NCBI GenBank assembly: GCA_027559495.1
Contig: JAMXSV010000009.1
Location: 181,964-245,963, forward strand
Direction: 5' to 3'
Origin: Aurifilum marmelostoma
Lineage: Eukaryota; Ascomycota; Sordariomycetes; Diaporthales; Cryphonectriaceae
Length of the DNA stretch: 64,000 nucleotides
Each line of letters starts with the position of its first letter. The first letter of the stretch is position 1. Below, in pieces: positions 1 to 10,740 of the stretch. The notes under the pieces were generated by a model, which saw only the letters and a list, made by a program, of their open reading frames with translations, had not been told where the DNA came from and ran no database searches. Position numbers and translations under genes: made by a program.

Positions 1-2446
1 CGCGGTCCTCTCTTCTCTAGTATACCAGGGGCGCGCTGCGGTACTCACGTCGGCAGAAACCAGGTTCTGGTAATCGTCACGAATCTGGAAATAGCGTCCA
101 AGCAGACTCGTCAACCGTTGAAGGCAGCTTTGAACATCAACATTAGGAACCTCATCGACTGCTGCATTAATCATGAGTCCAGTGGCAATTGAAAATAGCT
201 GTCCGGTTTCTGAGTTCATGTTAGCCTTGATCCAGATCAAAATTATGACTTGTCTGTACAATGTTGTACTCACTTTGATCAATCATCCTGTAGTACTCCT
301 CCTCACTAGGAACTCGACCATTGTAGCTCCAGAAGAGATCCAAGGCTTGCCCCTGGAACAGATTCATCATACTCGCTGTTGACCTTGTTAACAGTTTATA
401 CTTCGGTACCCCGTCGATTAGCTTTCAGATGCAAGGTAGGTACACACTCATTAAATCTTGGATAGCATCGCTAGAAGAAAACTCCATGATTTTTCCAATC
501 GCTCTCACAATCGAGTAAGTTGCTGTGTTCACAGTCTGTGCTGGACCAAAGATGGTATGTGTTGATGGTTTGCTGCGTCTCAGGGGGGAGTTGTCTTGGA
601 AATCGTCGAGCCTAACAAAAGCATCACTTAGTCTTGTCATAAGAGGTCTTGACCCTTCTGGACACATACAGCAGCGAAGCATTGTGCAAGACACACACTG
701 CATCCTTTATTCTCTCCACCCTCTCATCAGGCACATGCAACCAGTCGTTCAATGCATCGATGAATTGATCCCGAACTCCCTTTGATGGCATCGAAGCAAT
801 GTAGTCATAGGGTGCCTCGAGAATTGCTTTCTATTGATGGATAAGTCTCAGCCCTGGGTCCTAATTATGAGGAGCAGAGTAATGCTTTCAGGCTGGAGGG
901 ACATGATAATAACGTACCTCAAAGACTACATGGTCCTGCTCATTGAGCGCATGATGTCCCTTGCCCTCGTTGTTGCTATGTGCAGGCTTCAGAGATGGGC
1001 TAGTGCACGATGAAGGAGTTTGTTGGGCACTTGGACGCCCCGAGGTACTTCCCATGGTGTCAGATTCGTCTGCTTCAGGTGACATAGCATATTTGTCCGA
1101 AATGCTGTCAATGCCTTGCGCCAGTGCAGGCGGTGGGTCCAGAGGTGGCAGTCCTTGATGCATCCATTCTAACTGTGTCTTGTTGAATGAAATGCTTGGG
1201 TTGTACCTTGGGCATTCAAGGCTCCAGACCACGTTTCCGGAAATGCTGTAGAGCATGGCGTCGAGGTACTTTCTAAGATCGATCGAGATCGCTGTGTCGT
1301 TCTTGGTGGCCTCGATCACCTCGAGGTATTTGGCGACGTACTCAACTATGAGCTTCCGACAGATTTGCATAGCCCCGTCTACATCCGTCTGGTGCTCCTG
1401 CATCACCACCCAAACGGCGTTGACAACGTGATCTTTGCCGTGACGCATCGCGGCATCCCGCTCCTTTGGCCAGGACCAAAGATCATTTTGCAACCCCACC
1501 GCAATCCACGCAGTTGCCATGAGCTCGCGACAGAGTGCAATCTCATGGTCCGGAATGTGGAGTCCCAGGGCGAAAGTTACAAGCCCGAACCAGAACCTAT
1601 CGGCGTATATGTACTTTAGTGTTCATAGTCTACTATTTGCGACAAGGGGAAACCGTCCAATTTGTCTTCACTCACATCTCTCCCACATCCATGATGCGGT
1701 ACGGTATGTACTTGTCTAGCTCGACAAAACGGGTCTCGTGTTGGCGGCTGGACCCGACCTCTAGGAAACGTGCCCATGACTTCATGGTAGTTTTGGCACA
1801 TTCAGGGTCGATTGCCAGCATCTCGAGGAAGAGCTGCGACTGAATGTGCTTCTTTCCTGCCTGCCGCACATCGTCCTTGGATGAGGTGTCAATCGCGCCC
1901 GTCTGAGCGGCCTCAAGAAATGCGGTCATCATCTCGTCATTCTCAACCTCGCCCTGTTCATGATGTCAGGGTTATTCCTTGATCTCTCTGCAGTATAGCG
2001 TGGGGCGGTGACTATACCGTGTCATAGTCGACATGGTCGGTGACGTCTGTGAAGAAAGACGCTGCGTTAGATTGACATAATACACAGGTACAGGAAACCG
2101 TATGATCAAGGTTGCCACCAAGGAAGGGAAGGTCAAAGCTAATCGGAGAGCTAAGGATGTCGCACATACCATCGTGAAGAAACGCAAATTCATTCGCGTA
2201 CGAGATGACCTCCAATCTTTCGGGTCTGCATTCCGGTACAGCCACCGAGATGAAGCTAAACCTGGGTCCAAGCGTCCCTCGGTACTCACGGCAAGGACCA
2301 ATGTGCTTGTTCCAGTCCTCGTGAGCACGAATGGCACCTCGGTCCTCGAGAGTGATGAACTTGCTCCTGCGCACACTGATTCCGTCGCAGAGTCCCTCAG
2401 TATCATAGGTCGAGGGGTCGATGACTTCTGAGTATTCAAACTCCAT
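1..2446 (-). CDS. PaFS: Chimeric diterpene synthase, fusicoccadiene synthase-like (terpene cyclase + GGPP synthase), 3' end outside window
   Basis: A bifunctional enzyme that should make geranylgeranyl diphosphate in its C-terminal prenyltransferase half and cyclise it in its N-terminal class I cyclase half. Eight exons are visible: 2446-2170, 2046-2018, 1953-1676, 1596-918, 830-670, 611-448, 375-274 and 209-49. They join in frame to 617 codons; the donor at 48 leads out of the window, so roughly 100 residues are missing compared with the family (about 720 aa). Seen: cyclase metal motif DDVTD at residues 92-96 (created across the first intron), NSE-type motif NDLWSWPKE at 232-240, a low-complexity linker around 360-415, then prenyltransferase motifs DDFQD at 477-481 and RDDYQN at about 607-612. 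The start context, MEFEYSEV, and overall sequence are strikingly close to the Phomopsis amygdali enzyme; an ophiobolin/sesterterpene synthase is the alternative but is less likely. Divergent from the P450 at 3628. Confidence 0.93.
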
Positions 2447-3627
2447 GTTTGAAGATGACTACAACGTAGTGGTACGTTACCAAGACAATAAAGACAATGG
2501 AAATAAGGTGAAAATTAGACTCCAGAAACTCAAGGACGTAGGGTTTAACGATGTGAGAGTGAGAGTGTTCAGGGTGCATCTCAGTGTGTGGGGGATAATA
2601 ATATAGATATACTTTTGTCATAGAACCTAATGCTTCGACCAAGATGTCTGCTCAACGCGTGGGCTACCGAGGTCAACGAAATTTTATAAGCGTTTATACG
2701 GGGAAAGAAGCTGTATTGCAGTGCGTTGAGGAGAGGCGAAGACGGAGAAAAGCAGACCGGGAAGGCCTGTTTCTATCTGACGCCATCCAAGGCTCTGGCT
2801 CTCTGGCTCTCTGGCCGTTGGCAGGCGGGCAAGGCAATGCACAGGCATGCGTCAGTGACTCCTTGGCTCTCGCAGATTCGCCTCAGCAGTACCCTCCCAA
2901 GAGTGGTCTCGGTAATTAATTTGATTCGTTAAGCCCAAATCGATCAGCTTTCAGGAATACTAGCGTCGGCCACAGACTGGTAGTGTTTCCCGGATGTTTT
3001 GCGGAGAAAGTCGAGGCTACCTTCCTGTTTCAGTTGATGTGGACGTCTCTTATGAAGAAAGAAAGAGGTAAACATCGTGAGAATACAGTCTATAAAGCCA
3101 GCCCAGATTTGCATCTGCACACCAAGAAAGCTTATGACCCACATCTTTCTTGGCTTGCGCGCTCCGTTTCAGGAATGCATAGACGATACCTTCGAAGTTA
3201 CTGGCGGTCGGCTTGATATGTCCGAGATGGGTCCATGCAAGGAGTACGCACTACATGGCGTGTCCGCGAGCAAGTTGACTGGTACGCATCATTTTTTGCC
3301 TTGGCGTGTTGACATGGGATCACGAGCAAGATACTTTGGGCTTGACCAGCTTCGCTGCTGCGTGGAGAACTGACAGACTCGGCGCTTCCTGTGAATATGG
3401 TCTACTCGGGGATTGGCTTGCATTGCATGCATGGCCTGAGGATCCAATTATTGCTGCGCGGAGCTGCTAGGTTGTTGGTCCGCAACATCTTGTCAGATAG
3501 AGTGGCGATTTGTGTTGAACATGTTCAGTTGTGCATCGGAGAGCGCAAAGCTATAATCACGATAGTCTCGACTCCCGTGGCATTTAGGAATCTGTCAAAC
3601 TCAGGCCCCCCTCACAATCGCTGTACC
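2447..3627. promoter_or_regulatory. Divergent intergenic region between terpene synthase and P450
   Basis: About 1.2 kb between two divergently transcribed cluster genes; it must carry both promoters. Only short unrelated reading frames are present (for example 2644-2919), with no recognisable domain. A short GGCTCT microrepeat lies near 2791-2812. I see no convincing operator. Confidence 0.5.
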
Positions 3628-5608
3628 ATGCACGAGCTACAAGACTTGTTGGATATAATCCAGCACCACAAGATTCTAGCCTTGTGCAATGGACTAGTCG
3701 TCTATGCCTGTGTCTCTTTCATCGTCAAGGTCGTGTATCGCATTTACTTCCATCCACTCGCCAAGTTCCCTGGCCCCAGGATCGCAGCTGCAACACATCT
3801 CTATGAGATTGCATGGGATTATTTTGGCTGTGGCGCGTACCTCTACGAGATCCGACGCATGCATGAGCGATATGGTACGTACTTGTAGCGCACTGAATGA
3901 AACACTCATGCTAAGATGATGATGATAACTGACACCTATGTGAAGGCCCCATCGTCAGGATAAATCCAATTGAATTATCTGTTGACGATCCCGAGTTCTA
4001 CAATGTACTCTACGTCGGAGGGTCGGTTAGGAAAACGAACGCCTTGCCAAGTTTCGGGGACGGCATGGACTTCAACGGTACGGACGGCGTAGCTTTCTGG
4101 CGAACACGTTGTCAAGGCTGAGATAGTCAAAGCTAATGCCCTAGTCTAGGGTCCCATGGAATGACAGTCGAGCATGATCACCACAGGCTTCGACGAAAGC
4201 CGATGGAGCCATTCTTCTCCAAAGGAAGCATCGCGAGGCTGGAAGACCGGCTTCAGGACCTGACTATCACCTTGGTGCAGCGACTGCACGAATACAAGGG
4301 AACCGGCCAGGTTCTAAGGCTCGACCACGTCTTTGCTGCCATGGCAGGCGATGTTGTCAACGTTCTGTGTATCGCAAACCCGACGATGTCCTTCCTACGT
4401 CATCCGGACTTCAACCCATACTGGTATGAGCTGTTTCACACGTTGATTCGATCCATGCCTCTGTTCATGAACTTTCCGCAGATCATCAAGTACGTATTTG
4501 TTTGGGCTTTCTCGTGGTTTCTCGTCTTGAGAGGCGTCCGACTGATAATGTTGTACAAATAGATTGGTCAGGCTTGTTCCGACATCTTTGCTAGAAAAGC
4601 TGGATCCTCGAAGTCAGATGTTTCGCGAATGGCGTATCGTAAGCCGCCCCTTTTCACTGTCGAGGGTCGGTTCGAGTGCTGATAGACGACGCATTTAGAT
4701 GTCAGTCAACCACATTCTCGATGCAAAAGAACGGAAGGAAAAAGGTCTCACTTTCGTAAACGAAGAGGACAAGATGAAATGCGAAACTCTCTTTGACCAC
4801 ATCGTCAACAGTGGTCTTCCAGAGTCTGAGCTATCAGTTGAACGGCTTGCGTCCGAAGCACAGGTGGTCATGGGAGCTGGTACTGTTACTACTGCCCGCA
4901 CCATGGACTTTCTCGCTGTATACATTCTGTCAAATGACCGCGTCTACCAGCGGCTATGTGAGGAACTTCGGGAGCCTATGAAGGACTTTCCGGAAAGGAT
5001 TCCACCATACTCAGAGCTCGAGAAGCTACCGTGGCTTCAGGCTTGCATCAAAGAAGCCTTGCGTCTCAGTCCAGGCTTGACACACCGTTTGCCCCGTGTC
5101 TCGCCACGTGATGAACTGTTCTACAAGAACTGGGTTATTCCTAAAGGCGTGAGTGGGTCGAAGAAGGATGAGGCTATAATCATTGGAAAGTATTTGGCTA
5201 ATTTGATCGCTACGCATTTAACAGACACCGGTCGGTATGTCGGCGTTATTCTTGCACACGGACCCATTGGTGTACAAGGATCCAATGGTGTATCGCCCAG
5301 AACGGTGGCTGGACAATGTCACTCCAGAGATGCTTAGGAACTACGTCCCTTTCACCAAGGGCTCGCGTCGTTGCTTAGGGGTCGAGTAAGTCGATTTTGT
5401 TCCTGCGTCCAGAAAGATCTACCTAACATGCCATCACAGGTTATCGTATGCCGAAATTACCCTGGTATTCGCATCGCTGTTCGGTCCGAATGGGCCCAAG
5501 TTGAAGTTGTATGAGACTGATGAGTCGGACGCGGATCCAGCGTGCCATTTCCTTCTCCCACTACCTCGTCTTGACAGCAAAGGCATCCGCGTCACAGTGG
5601 AAGCTTAA
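3628..5608 (+). CDS. Cytochrome P450 monooxygenase (trichodiene oxygenase-like group)
   Basis: A microsomal P450, probably hydroxylating the terpene skeleton. Seven exons (3628-3874, 3946-4077, 4150-4489, 4563-4638, 4699-5148, 5225-5385, 5440-5608) join in frame to 524 aa, normal for the family. Seen: an N-terminal hydrophobic anchor (about residues 18-35), the proline-rich hinge FHPLAKFPGPR, I-helix AGTVTT at 325-330, the ExxR motif at 384-387, PERW, and the haem loop FTKGSRRCLG with Cys465. The stretch HHRLRRKPMEPFFS resembles the Tri4/CYP58-like fungal P450s, which is only a subfamily hint. It belongs to a different P450 family from the two other P450s of the cluster. The start MHELQ was chosen because it precedes the anchor directly; no upstream in-frame Met gives a better N terminus. 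Which carbon it oxidises cannot be read from sequence. Confidence 0.92.
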
Positions 5609-6204
5609 TCGAAGCCAAGAATTGTGGACTGCATGCGATGTACAACTTCTGAGTCATGAAGATTTCCTATTTTGGATTAAGTAGTAAAGGAGCGGCAAAG
5701 GCCCCTAACAAGATACTTATATATAAAAGTAGCTTAATTCAGCCGCTGAGATTGGATTTTGGAATCAAATAAAGTTAACAGGCATTATTGAGTTGCCTTT
5801 TTGGGCGGGTCAGCACAATGTCTAACTTCCCCTAGAGTTGCTAGTCATGTAAGAAAAATTGTACATCGCGCGCTTCTAGGCTTGCTTGTGAGATAATGTT
5901 GTGCTGGCCGCTTGTTAGAGTCCACCGTATAAAGTTCATCCTCTCACTAGATGTCGCACAGCCGAGTTTCAGCATGACCATGTACTGTGAATTCCAATAT
6001 GGTTTGTAACCTCGCGTTGTGTGGAGCACTTGGTTGTGTCCACAATGTAACATTTCTCGCTGTATTATAAATCGCGAAGCCCAGTATATTGATCAAACAA
6101 TGTATTGTCACTGCATTCAAAGCGTTTTTGTTTCCCCTCTAGACCTTCCTACCTTATGCAAAACCTCATCCACCCTTGAAAGTGAGCCGATACACGGACA
6201 AGTC
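5609..6204. other. Intergenic region, no gene seen
   Basis: About 600 bp between the P450 stop and the preferred start of the glycosyltransferase. It must hold the P450 terminator and the glycosyltransferase promoter. The reading frame of the next gene stays open upstream to an ATG at 6019, so part of this stretch could be coding if the longer start is used. Confidence 0.5.
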
Positions 6205-7425
6205 ATGCCCCCACATGCACACATCAGACTCGCCCGGGGAACCGCCCCTGTGCCTCCGTCTGAGGTGGACCGGCGCAGTGATGGGGAAATACTGCGGAGC
6301 ATAACAACATTTGTCGAGCCCACGGGCAGCGAGCAGAACATGTGGGCCTATTGGCACACCGGCTGGGAAAGCATGGCTCCGTGGACCAAGCGCAACGTCA
6401 TGCACTGGGCGCGTGTGCTTGGGCCGGCATGGACAGTGCGGGTCTTGGACGGCATTCCAGGGTCCGCCAACTTCTACGAGCGCTTCGTGCCGCCGCACTT
6501 CCTCCCACCAGCCATGGTAAAGAAATCCATGTCGGGACCCTATGTCGCCACACACTCGGCTGATTTCGTGCGCCTTCCCCTGCTTTTCTTGCACGGCGGG
6601 TGCTGGCTGGATGTTGGTGCTCTCCTCATCCGCTCCATTCAAGACGTCTGGGATGTGCTGGTGGACCCAGACCAAAGTTATGAGTTTGCAGCATTTACTT
6701 ATGTAATGCGCCCCGGAGAGACGAGCATTATCAATACATGGATGATGGCTCGGAAGGGCTTGGATTTGTTGCGTCGTTGGCACGAGACATTCCTTCATGT
6801 ATGGGGCGACAAGTCGTCTTGTGAAGGCCTGCACAAACATCCACTTCTATCACATCTCCGGCCTCTCGGGAGCCTGACTCATGGGCTGAAAACGGATGAA
6901 AAGGACGAGCCCGTGGTGAAAACGGACAAGATCATAGACTATGGAGCCCAGGTCTACTGCCTCGAACGACTGCGGGATCTGGTGGACAGGAATGACGGCT
7001 GGAATGGCCGCAAATGTATCCAGGAGAAAGCCTTTCTCTTGCCCGCGCTGGACGAAATGTGGCACTACCAGCCAAAAACCAACTATCTCGGCTCCAGACA
7101 ATTTGAGCTGCTCACTACTCGGTACGACGCCCCCGAGCCGCAACGCAGCGAAGCTGAGCAATTTGTGAACGACATGCTTGCCAACACGATGCTTATGAAA
7201 TTCTGTCACGGATTGAAGGATTCGATGGTCTCGAGTCTGGCAGACATTTGGGACAACCCCGAGTTTGATGGGACCGACTGTGCTCCAGGCACCTTTGCCG
7301 AATACCTGCGTTGGGGCACACTTCATCTGCGCCAGACAAGAATCTTAAAGCCAGCGGAGCTTACCCCCTCAACTGGCAAGCTCCAGTGCGTAGCCCTGTT
7401 TGAACCGTTTCCTCCTAATAACTGA
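6205..7425 (+). CDS. Glycosyltransferase, capsular polysaccharide synthesis (Caps_synth)/GT32-like family
   Basis: A single-exon gene of 406 aa. The central block at residues 118-138, beginning SADFVRLPLLFLHGG and continuing to CWLDVG, is the nucleotide-sugar site seen in GT-A fold Caps_synth and GT32-type enzymes; only one Asp (136) of the usual DxD is present, the other position being Gly. The upstream segment with W(A/T)YWHTGWESMAP also fits this family. No signal peptide or membrane segment stands out. The ATG at 6205 gives the more family-like N terminus; in-frame ATGs at 6019 and 6103 would add up to 62 poorly conserved residues. In this cluster it is the candidate enzyme for adding glucose to the diterpene aglycone. 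The related GT32 family retains anomeric configuration, which would suit an alpha-glucoside, as in fusicoccin A; that link is inference. Confidence 0.8.
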   Translation: MPPHAHIRLARGTAPVPPSEVDRRSDGEILRSITTFVEPTGSEQNMWAYWHTGWESMAPWTKRNVMHWARVLGPAWTVRVLDGIPGSANFYERFVPPHFLPPAMVKKSMSGPYVATHSADFVRLPLLFLHGGCWLDVGALLIRSIQDVWDVLVDPDQSYEFAAFTYVMRPGETSIINTWMMARKGLDLLRRWHETFLHVWGDKSSCEGLHKHPLLSHLRPLGSLTHGLKTDEKDEPVVKTDKIIDYGAQVYCLERLRDLVDRNDGWNGRKCIQEKAFLLPALDEMWHYQPKTNYLGSRQFELLTTRYDAPEPQRSEAEQFVNDMLANTMLMKFCHGLKDSMVSSLADIWDNPEFDGTDCAPGTFAEYLRWGTLHLRQTRILKPAELTPSTGKLQCVALFEPFPPNN

Positions 7426-8279
7426 CTATTGTTGCTGCTATTCATTCCTTCAAGCTCCATTTACCTTTCTCTATTTCTAGATAGACGGTTGCATGATTAC
7501 TGATAGGACTCTTCTTTCACGCCACGTTATCAAATCTGAAGAATTGAACTATTGATTACGTTGCTCGACTGTTTTTTTTTTTTTTTTTGTCTGGTGAAGT
7601 AAACCCAAGTACATGCTCAGATAGTTACAATGTGGCCGCAATTACTTGTCGCCTATAGCTCGGTTACCCATCACGTATTGCCCATCACATGTTGTTCATG
7701 AGTCATGCATAAAAGTTTCAGTGACATAGGGGTCCTATCCAGTTTTTTAAGATTTACAATCTACAATCTGACACTCGGGCAACTCTTGTCAAATTATGCA
7801 TGAATAAACCTTACGATTCGGAGTAATTACAAATAGCTTTTACCCCGCATAGGATATCCGTATCAGTACCCTAGTAGTCGACGGTGCAAGGCAGGGGCAA
7901 AAAGCATTGCCGCGAGGCAGACAATGAATCGTTATACTTCTAACACCCATGGTTTCTCTCCGAGCTAATTAACTCTATCGAATGGAAATCCGACTTGATG
8001 CCCCTAAGCTGTGTCTCTTCCGGTAGATTCCTATATGCGACCCGGAGTCTACGGTCATATGCGATATGAAGATAGGAGGGATATTCAAGTTGCGCGGCCT
8101 GCACCTTGGCGTCGCGCCTGAGGGTAGGTGGAACATGAACGGGACAACTACCGCTGCGCCCTGCATCGAATGCAAATTGCGCACCCGTTTTAAATACTGC
8201 GTATATAGCTGTCATCTCATAAGATACCTCATAATCATCGTCACCGCCGACGATTACTGCGTCCTTCCTATCTGCAGAT
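7426..8279. other. Intergenic region with poly-T tract
   Basis: About 850 bp between the glycosyltransferase and the next P450. It contains a run of about 18 T at 7571-7588 and otherwise only short unrelated reading frames. It should include the P450 promoter at its right end. No gene seen. Confidence 0.5.
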
Positions 8280-10194
8280 ATGCTGCTGGGTGCCGACTAT
8301 TGGAGCTTGTTCGATATTGAAATGCTTTCTGCGGTGGGGTTTCTGGCAGCTCTGGCTGCTGCCTTTGTTGCTAGTGTTCTGCTTCCATGTCTGGCGAGCT
8401 GGGTCCGTTACCGTTTCAATACACGCAAGCTCCCTTTGGCTCACGATGTGGGTTTTTGGGATAGAATCTTTTCCCGCAAGGCCAGCGATGAGTTTGCTAC
8501 AGATTTCAAGGACCTGTCGCGCAAGGGGCTAGCCAAGGTTGGTTTCTGAGTCCTAAAATATGATTTAAAAGTCTGTTGATCTGAATATTGTTAGGACAAG
8601 AATGCATTTCGAGTTCAAACAGACTTTGGAGAAATGATTATTCTGGGCGGCCACTATGCAGAAGAAATGAAAGGCGACAAAGGCCTGTCAGCAGGCGAAT
8701 ACACTAAGAAGGTAGTTTCGAAGTCCTAGAGGAGAGCGGACAACGAAGTTCAGGTTTGAGGCTAATGCCTGAGGAGATCATAGGAACTTATGGGTTATCT
8801 TCCAGGGTTCGAACCATTTTCCTTTGCGGGAGATCACCGGGAACTCATGCACGTCGTTATCACCAAAAGGCTCAACCGATCTCTGCGTAAGGACTCAGTC
8901 ATGATCAACATTGGAACCCACGAGAGTCCTTGACTTGAACTATTTGCTAAATGGTGCTTTGACCGCGGCAGCCCGACTCGCCTTCGAACAGTCCGTAGAG
9001 GTGGCGGACTTTCTCAAGCATAATTGGACGGATTCATCTGGTCAGTGAGCAAAAGTCTAGCGTGAAGACCATGGAAACAACCGCTAAATTGATCTGACAT
9101 ACAGAGTGGCATTCTATCCCGCTTTACCAAAGCCTCATGGGCTTGGTAGCACGCGCATCCGTCAGGGCTTTCCTAGGAGCTGAGTTTGCAAGGAATGAGC
9201 GTTGGATCGAACTGAACGCCCAATATACGGTCGTCGGGATCGGCGCTGTGCACGCGCTCCGGCCGTGGCCGCGGTTCCTATTACCGCTTATTCATCACTT
9301 CCACCCCAAGGCGAGAGCAGTCCGGGCGGTGCTGTCGGAGTGCAGACAAATTTTGGAACCGATACTACGGGAGCGGGCGTTTGCCAAGCGATCTGGTCAA
9401 ATCAGATCAGCAGAGGCAGACACAGCCTTGGACTGGTTCGAAGAAGTAGCTGCCAACCTCAGACAAAGCTACGACCCCACAGTGGCTCAACTCACATTTG
9501 CTGTGGCAGCTATGCATAGCACTACGGATCATATCTGTCAGATACTGATTGATCTAAGAGACAAGCCTGATGTGGTAGCCGCCGCAAGGCGCGAGCTGGT
9601 CGATGTAGTGACAACAGGGGGTTGGAATCAGACGGCACTTTCGCAGCTAAAGTTGATGGAAAGCATTATGAAAGAATCCCAGAGGATGAAGCCTATCAAC
9701 CGAGGTCAGTAATGTCGATTATAATACGGGAGCAGGACTGAAATTTCTGACCTAAGCATGCAGTCATCAACAAGCGGATTGTCACCGAGGATCTCCGCCT
9801 CAGCAACAACGTCTTCCTGCCGAAGGGCTCTAATGTGGCTGTCTCGTGTGAGCGGATGCGCAATCCAGGAGTCTACAAAGACCCAGAACAATACGATGCA
9901 TATCGCTTCATAAAAATGGCCGAGACAGACCCTGAAGCAGCACGATTCTCGGGTTACACCGCCGTGACCGCGGACTCCATTGGATTTGGCTATGGCAAAC
10001 ACGCTTGCCCTGGTCGTACCTATGTTTCACAAGAAATGAAAGTCATCCTGTCCCAGATCTTGCTCAAGTATGACTTCCAGTTTCCGGAAGGGTACGAGCC
10101 GCAAGGCATGAATAATGGCTTCGATAGTCTCACGGATGTGATGACTTCATGCATGGTGAGAAGGCGTGCAGAAGAGATTAGTCTGCCAGGTTGA
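8280..10194 (+). CDS. Cytochrome P450 monooxygenase B (CYP68/gibberellin-cluster type)
   Basis: A microsomal P450 of the type common in fungal diterpenoid clusters. Six exons (8280-8537, 8595-8711, 8784-8886, 8972-9040, 9105-9704, 9764-10194) join in frame to 525 aa. Seen: a membrane anchor at about residues 14-38, AAMHSTTDH in the I-helix region, an ExxR motif within MKESQRMKP, and the haem loop FGYGKHACPGR with Cys464. The CPGR ending and the RMKP motif are typical of the CYP68-like and ent-kaurene-oxidase-like families. It is paralogous to the P450 at 13195-15064: the second exons are both 117 nt and the last exons both 431 nt, and intron positions coincide except for one additional intron here (after 8886). 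The first Met at 8280 was taken; Met at 8322 is possible. The substrate is presumed to be a fusicoccane intermediate. Confidence 0.92.
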
Positions 10195-10740
10195 ACTGTA
10201 CCCATTAAACTGATTTTATCACCAAATCCAACATATAGCTATATGCTTTGTTTGGAGGCCTTCGAGGCACATATGCAGCAGATGCTGAGCAGAGGTTCCA
10301 TTATACAGAATATATAAACTGACAATAAATACTTACCCACCCATATTATTGATGTGTCTAAGGTACCAGTAGGACTAGATATGTGATAAGGGCCAAGTCA
10401 GGAAAAAGAGGTCTTGGTGTACATAACCAATTGAAATGTCAAAATGTCTGATTTGGTCATTTCGTACCAGCTTGACACAGCCGGCTCAAGGCTCATGTTA
10501 CGATTGCCACATTCTGGCGGTTTTATAGCTCTTACGTCGCGGCATAGACCGAAGGGACAAGAGTAAAAGAAACAGAAATTGAAGAAAGCCTGGTAGGAGA
10601 GTGGCTAACCAAAGTATATATATTGAGCATGCTACGTGGAAATGTGTCAGACTTGTTGAACTTGTCTGTCTAGGTACATGAATCAACTCCTAGCTTGTGT
10701 CGAAATGCACGCTGAGCATCCCACAAAGATCGTCTGATGA
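10195..10740. other. Convergent intergenic region, no gene seen
   Basis: About 550 bp between the 3' ends of the convergent P450 and O-methyltransferase genes. AT-rich with several TATATA-like stretches. It must hold both transcription ends; nothing else is supported. Confidence 0.5.

Noticed and set aside
2102..2431. Plus-strand 109-codon frame
   Set aside because: It is antisense to the first exon of the terpene synthase, whose reading is strongly supported.
6166..6840. Minus-strand 224-codon frame
   Set aside because: Antisense shadow of the glycosyltransferase; no family resemblance.
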